Assembly: GCF_030269325.1 (NCBI RefSeq)
Contig: NZ_BSTD01000001.1
Span: forward strand, 372,001 to 436,000
Direction: 5' to 3'
DNA: 64,000 nucleotides
From: Amycolatopsis sp. NBRC 101858
GTDB lineage: Bacteria; Actinomycetota; Actinomycetes; Mycobacteriales; Pseudonocardiaceae
The position numbers were made by a program, and so were the translations under genes. Below, piece after piece: positions 62,200 to 64,000 of the stretch; position 1 is the stretch's first letter, and each line of letters opens with the position of its first letter. The notes beneath the pieces were generated by a model. The model was not told where the DNA came from. It saw only the letters and a list, made by a program, of their open reading frames with translations, and did not search any database.

Positions 62200-63004
62200 C
62201 ATCCGGGCCGAGCTGACCAAGCAGGCCCGCCGCCCCGCCAGCTGGCTGCTGCTGGCCGTCGCCGTCGTGCTGTCGCTGACCTTCGGTTACGCCGTCCCGT
62301 ACGCGGGGCTGAGCGGCGCGGCCGGTCCCCCGGGCTCCGGCCGCGGGCTCGACGCGATGCTGCCCGGCGCGTTCGTCGGCAGCGCGCTGGGCGGCCTGCC
62401 GATCTTCGTCGGGGCCCTCGTGCTGATCTTCGGCGTACTCGTGGCGGGCAGCGAATACGGCTACGGCACGTGGAAGACGGTGCTGGTGCAGCACCCGTCG
62501 CGCGTCGCCGTCTTCGCCGCGAAGCTGGTCACCGTCGCACTCGGAGCGCTGGCCGTCGTGCTCGCGCTGTTCGCGGCGACGGCGGGGGCGAGCGTGCTCG
62601 TCGCGTCGCTGCAGGACCAGGCGCCGAGCTGGCCTTCGGTGTCCGACGTCGTGGCCGGCCTCGGCGCCGGCTGGCTCGTCACGACGATGTGGGGCGCGCT
62701 CGGCGTGCTGCTCGCGATCGGGCTGCGGTCGGTCGCGCTGCCGATCGGGCTCGGCCTGGTGTGGCTGCTGGCCGTGCAGAACCTCCTCGCGTCGATCGCC
62801 GCGCCGCTGCTGGACTGGGTCGCGCAGCTGCAGAAGGCGCTGCCCGGGCCGAACGCGGGTGCGCTCGCGGCCGCGTTCGGGGCGAGCGCGCCGGGCGTCG
62901 ATCCGATCGTCGGGCCGGGGCAGGCGGCCGTGGTGCTGGCGGCCTACGTGATCGCCTTCGGGGTGCTCGGCGGCTGGCTCCTGCACCGCCGTGACATCGC
63001 CTGA
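62189..63004 (+). CDS. ABC-2-type exporter permease
   Basis: A 271-residue membrane protein with about six helices: an N-terminal amphipathic start (MLRDIRAELTKQARRPASWLLLAVAVVLSLTFG), GALVLIFGVLVAGSEYGYGTWKTVLVQHPSRVAVFAAKLVTVAL (typical ABC-2 region), and the final helix AYVIAFGVLGGWLLHRRDIA. It is the partner of the preceding ATPase. The operon ends with a perfect hairpin. Confidence 0.93.
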   Translation: MLRDIRAELTKQARRPASWLLLAVAVVLSLTFGYAVPYAGLSGAAGPPGSGRGLDAMLPGAFVGSALGGLPIFVGALVLIFGVLVAGSEYGYGTWKTVLVQHPSRVAVFAAKLVTVALGALAVVLALFAATAGASVLVASLQDQAPSWPSVSDVVAGLGAGWLVTTMWGALGVLLAIGLRSVALPIGLGLVWLLAVQNLLASIAAPLLDWVAQLQKALPGPNAGALAAAFGASAPGVDPIVGPGQAAVVLAAYVIAFGVLGGWLLHRRDIA

Positions 63005-63009
63005 TGAGG

Positions 63010-63041
63010 GGTACCGGCCACCGGTGCGGTGAGCCGGTACC
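63010..63041 (+). terminator. Terminator after the ABC exporter operon
   Basis: GGTACCGGC (63010-63018) pairs perfectly with GCCGGTACC (63033-63041); the loop contains a further CCG-GTG-CGG stem. Confidence 0.8.
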
Positions 63042-63100
63042 GCCGTGTGCGCGGTGTAGTGTTTGCCGGTCCGACCGGCGGGTGACCCACGTGAGGTGCC

Positions 63101-64000
63101 ATGACAGTGCGGCGGTACCCAGTCGCGGCCCTGCTCGTCTTCTTCACGGTGGCCCTCGTCGTGGTGAACGGCTTCGCGTTCTGGGGCGACACGTTCGCCC
63201 TGTGGGTCGACGACGCCATGCAGCTGAGCGCCGGGGTCGGCGCGGTCGTCTGCGGTGTCCTGGTCGCGCGCCGGGTCCGCGGGCACCAGCGCTGGTGGCG
63301 GGTGCTCGTCGCGGCCGGCATGGCCGGCTGGTCGCTCGGCCAGTGCGTCTGGTCGTGGTACCAGCTGGTCGACGGGCGCGGGCTGCCGTCGCCGTCGCTG
63401 GCCGACGTCGGCTACCTCAGCTTCCCGGTGTTCGCGCTCGCCGCCCTGTTCGTCCTGGCCCGGGCGCGGATCCGGCCGGACCGCGAGCGCTTCCAGCCCG
63501 CGCAGTGGACCGCGCACTTCGGTGTCGCGGTGGTGCTCGACGGCCTGATCGTCACCGGCTCGCTGTTCATCCTCACCTGGACCGCGGCGCTCGGGCAGCT
63601 GGTCCGGGCCACCGCGCCGGACAAGCTGACCTGGGCCGTCGCCATCTCCTACCCGCTGTCGGACCTGGTGATCGTGGTCGTCGCCGTGCTGCTGGTCGTG
63701 TTCGACCGGGTGGACCGGCCCTACCGCACGAACCTGCTGCTGGCCGCCGTCGGGATCGTCGCGCTGGCCGCGTCCGACAGCGTGTTCGCCTACCTGGTCA
63801 GCATCGGCGCCGAGAGCATGAAGCCGTGGTCGGACGGCGGGTTCGTGCTCGGGCCGCTGTTCATCGCCTTCGCCCTGCTGGTGACGCCGGGACAGCGGCG
63901 CCGCGACGACGCGAGCCCGGCGGGCGGGGTCGACTGGTGGCAGCTGGCGCTGCCGTACGTCCCGGTCACCGCCGTCGCGCTGCTGATCACCGGGCAGCTG
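63101..64000 (+). CDS. Multi-span membrane protein, 3'-truncated (possible N-terminus of a GGDEF/EAL sensor)
   Basis: The frame is open to the right edge; 300 residues are visible. ATG 63101 follows GAGGTG. At least eight hydrophobic helices occur: VAALLVFFTVALVVVNGFAFW, LSAGVGAVVCGVLVARR, VLVAAGMAGWSLGQCVWSWYQL, FPVFALAALFVLARA, VAVVLDGLIVTGSLFILTW, LVIVVVAVLLVVFD, LLLAAVGIVALAASDSVFAYL, LGPLFIAFALLV. The LPSPSLADVGYLSFPVFALAAL block is one I associate with the membrane half of actinobacterial diguanylate cyclase/phosphodiesterase proteins. The catalytic part would lie beyond the window, so this is inference. Confidence 0.7.
   Translation, partial: MTVRRYPVAALLVFFTVALVVVNGFAFWGDTFALWVDDAMQLSAGVGAVVCGVLVARRVRGHQRWWRVLVAAGMAGWSLGQCVWSWYQLVDGRGLPSPSLADVGYLSFPVFALAALFVLARARIRPDRERFQPAQWTAHFGVAVVLDGLIVTGSLFILTWTAALGQLVRATAPDKLTWAVAISYPLSDLVIVVVAVLLVVFDRVDRPYRTNLLLAAVGIVALAASDSVFAYLVSIGAESMKPWSDGGFVLGPLFIAFALLVTPGQRRRDDASPAGGVDWWQLALPYVPVTAVALLITGQL

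Overview
The window is about 70% GC, densely packed and coding on both strands. It carries families typical of filamentous actinobacteria: a SARP regulator, STAND (NB-ARC/TPR) ATPases, a DUF397/Scr1-type regulator pair, an SsgA-like cell-division protein, a ShbA-like sigma factor, several ECF sigma factors and ABC exporters. The codon use, the many GTG starts and the gene set fit a Pseudonocardiales member, most likely Amycolatopsis or a relative. This is inferred from the gene content; there is no rRNA or marker gene to prove it. No tRNA, rRNA, CRISPR array, insertion sequence, prophage or replication origin was recognised.

Layout. 1-1.9 kb: end of a tannase-family esterase and an aldo/keto reductase. 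2.3-2.8 kb: a 17-codon peptide gene with a very strong ribosome-binding site, facing a small double-HTH protein. 3.2-10.1 kb: a SARP-STAND-TPR regulator, a two-gene operon led by a GT-B-like protein, and an orphan STAND-TPR protein that overlaps the operon tail by 177 bp. 10.2-14.3 kb: an MFS transporter / GAF protein / amidohydrolase operon divergent from an RpiR regulator, with a clear double operator between them. 14.3-16.5 kb: AT-richer DNA with a DUF397 and Scr1-type pair. 16.6-19 kb: SDR, ECF sigma factor and GAF-ANTAR regulator. 19.1-28.7 kb: a complete utilisation locus that reads as type II arabinogalactan degradation: secreted GH30 galactanase with a ricin-type lectin, GH35 beta-galactosidase, GH51 arabinofuranosidase, an ABC sugar importer and a divergent LacI regulator with two operators. 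28.8-29.1 kb: a 21-bp minisatellite. 29.3-34.9 kb: small redox, TetR and reductase genes around a secreted polyester hydrolase closely resembling Thermobifida cutinases (PET hydrolases). 35-39.2 kb: a luciferase-like oxidoreductase, then a SigK/RskA-type operon with a fasciclin lipoprotein and a decayed molybdopterin oxidoreductase. 39.5-39.8 kb: a cluster of palindromic repeats. 40-47.3 kb: SsgA-like protein, acyl-CoA synthetase, IlvD, a DapB-like dehydrogenase and a cholesterol oxidase with a perfect match to the KstR box in its promoter. 47.3-53.2 kb: an organic-acid transporter and catabolic operon with TetR and IclR regulators. 53.3-60.7 kb: a sigma-factor fragment, ShbA-like sigma factor, a TIR-like STAND-TPR protein, a shortened SDR and an ECF41 sigma factor. 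60.9-64 kb: a membrane protein, an ABC exporter and the start of a multi-membrane-span protein.

The sugar genes form one working pathway: extracellular cutting by GH30, lipoprotein capture and import, then cytoplasmic trimming by GH51 and GH35, under LacI control. Convergent genes are very tightly packed; three pairs share the same four bases, CTAG, as both stop codons. Several genes (the molybdopterin oxidoreductase, the sigma fragment, the SDR at 59.2 kb and the TIR-like domain) look internally shortened, so either a local decay process or assembly deletions should be considered.
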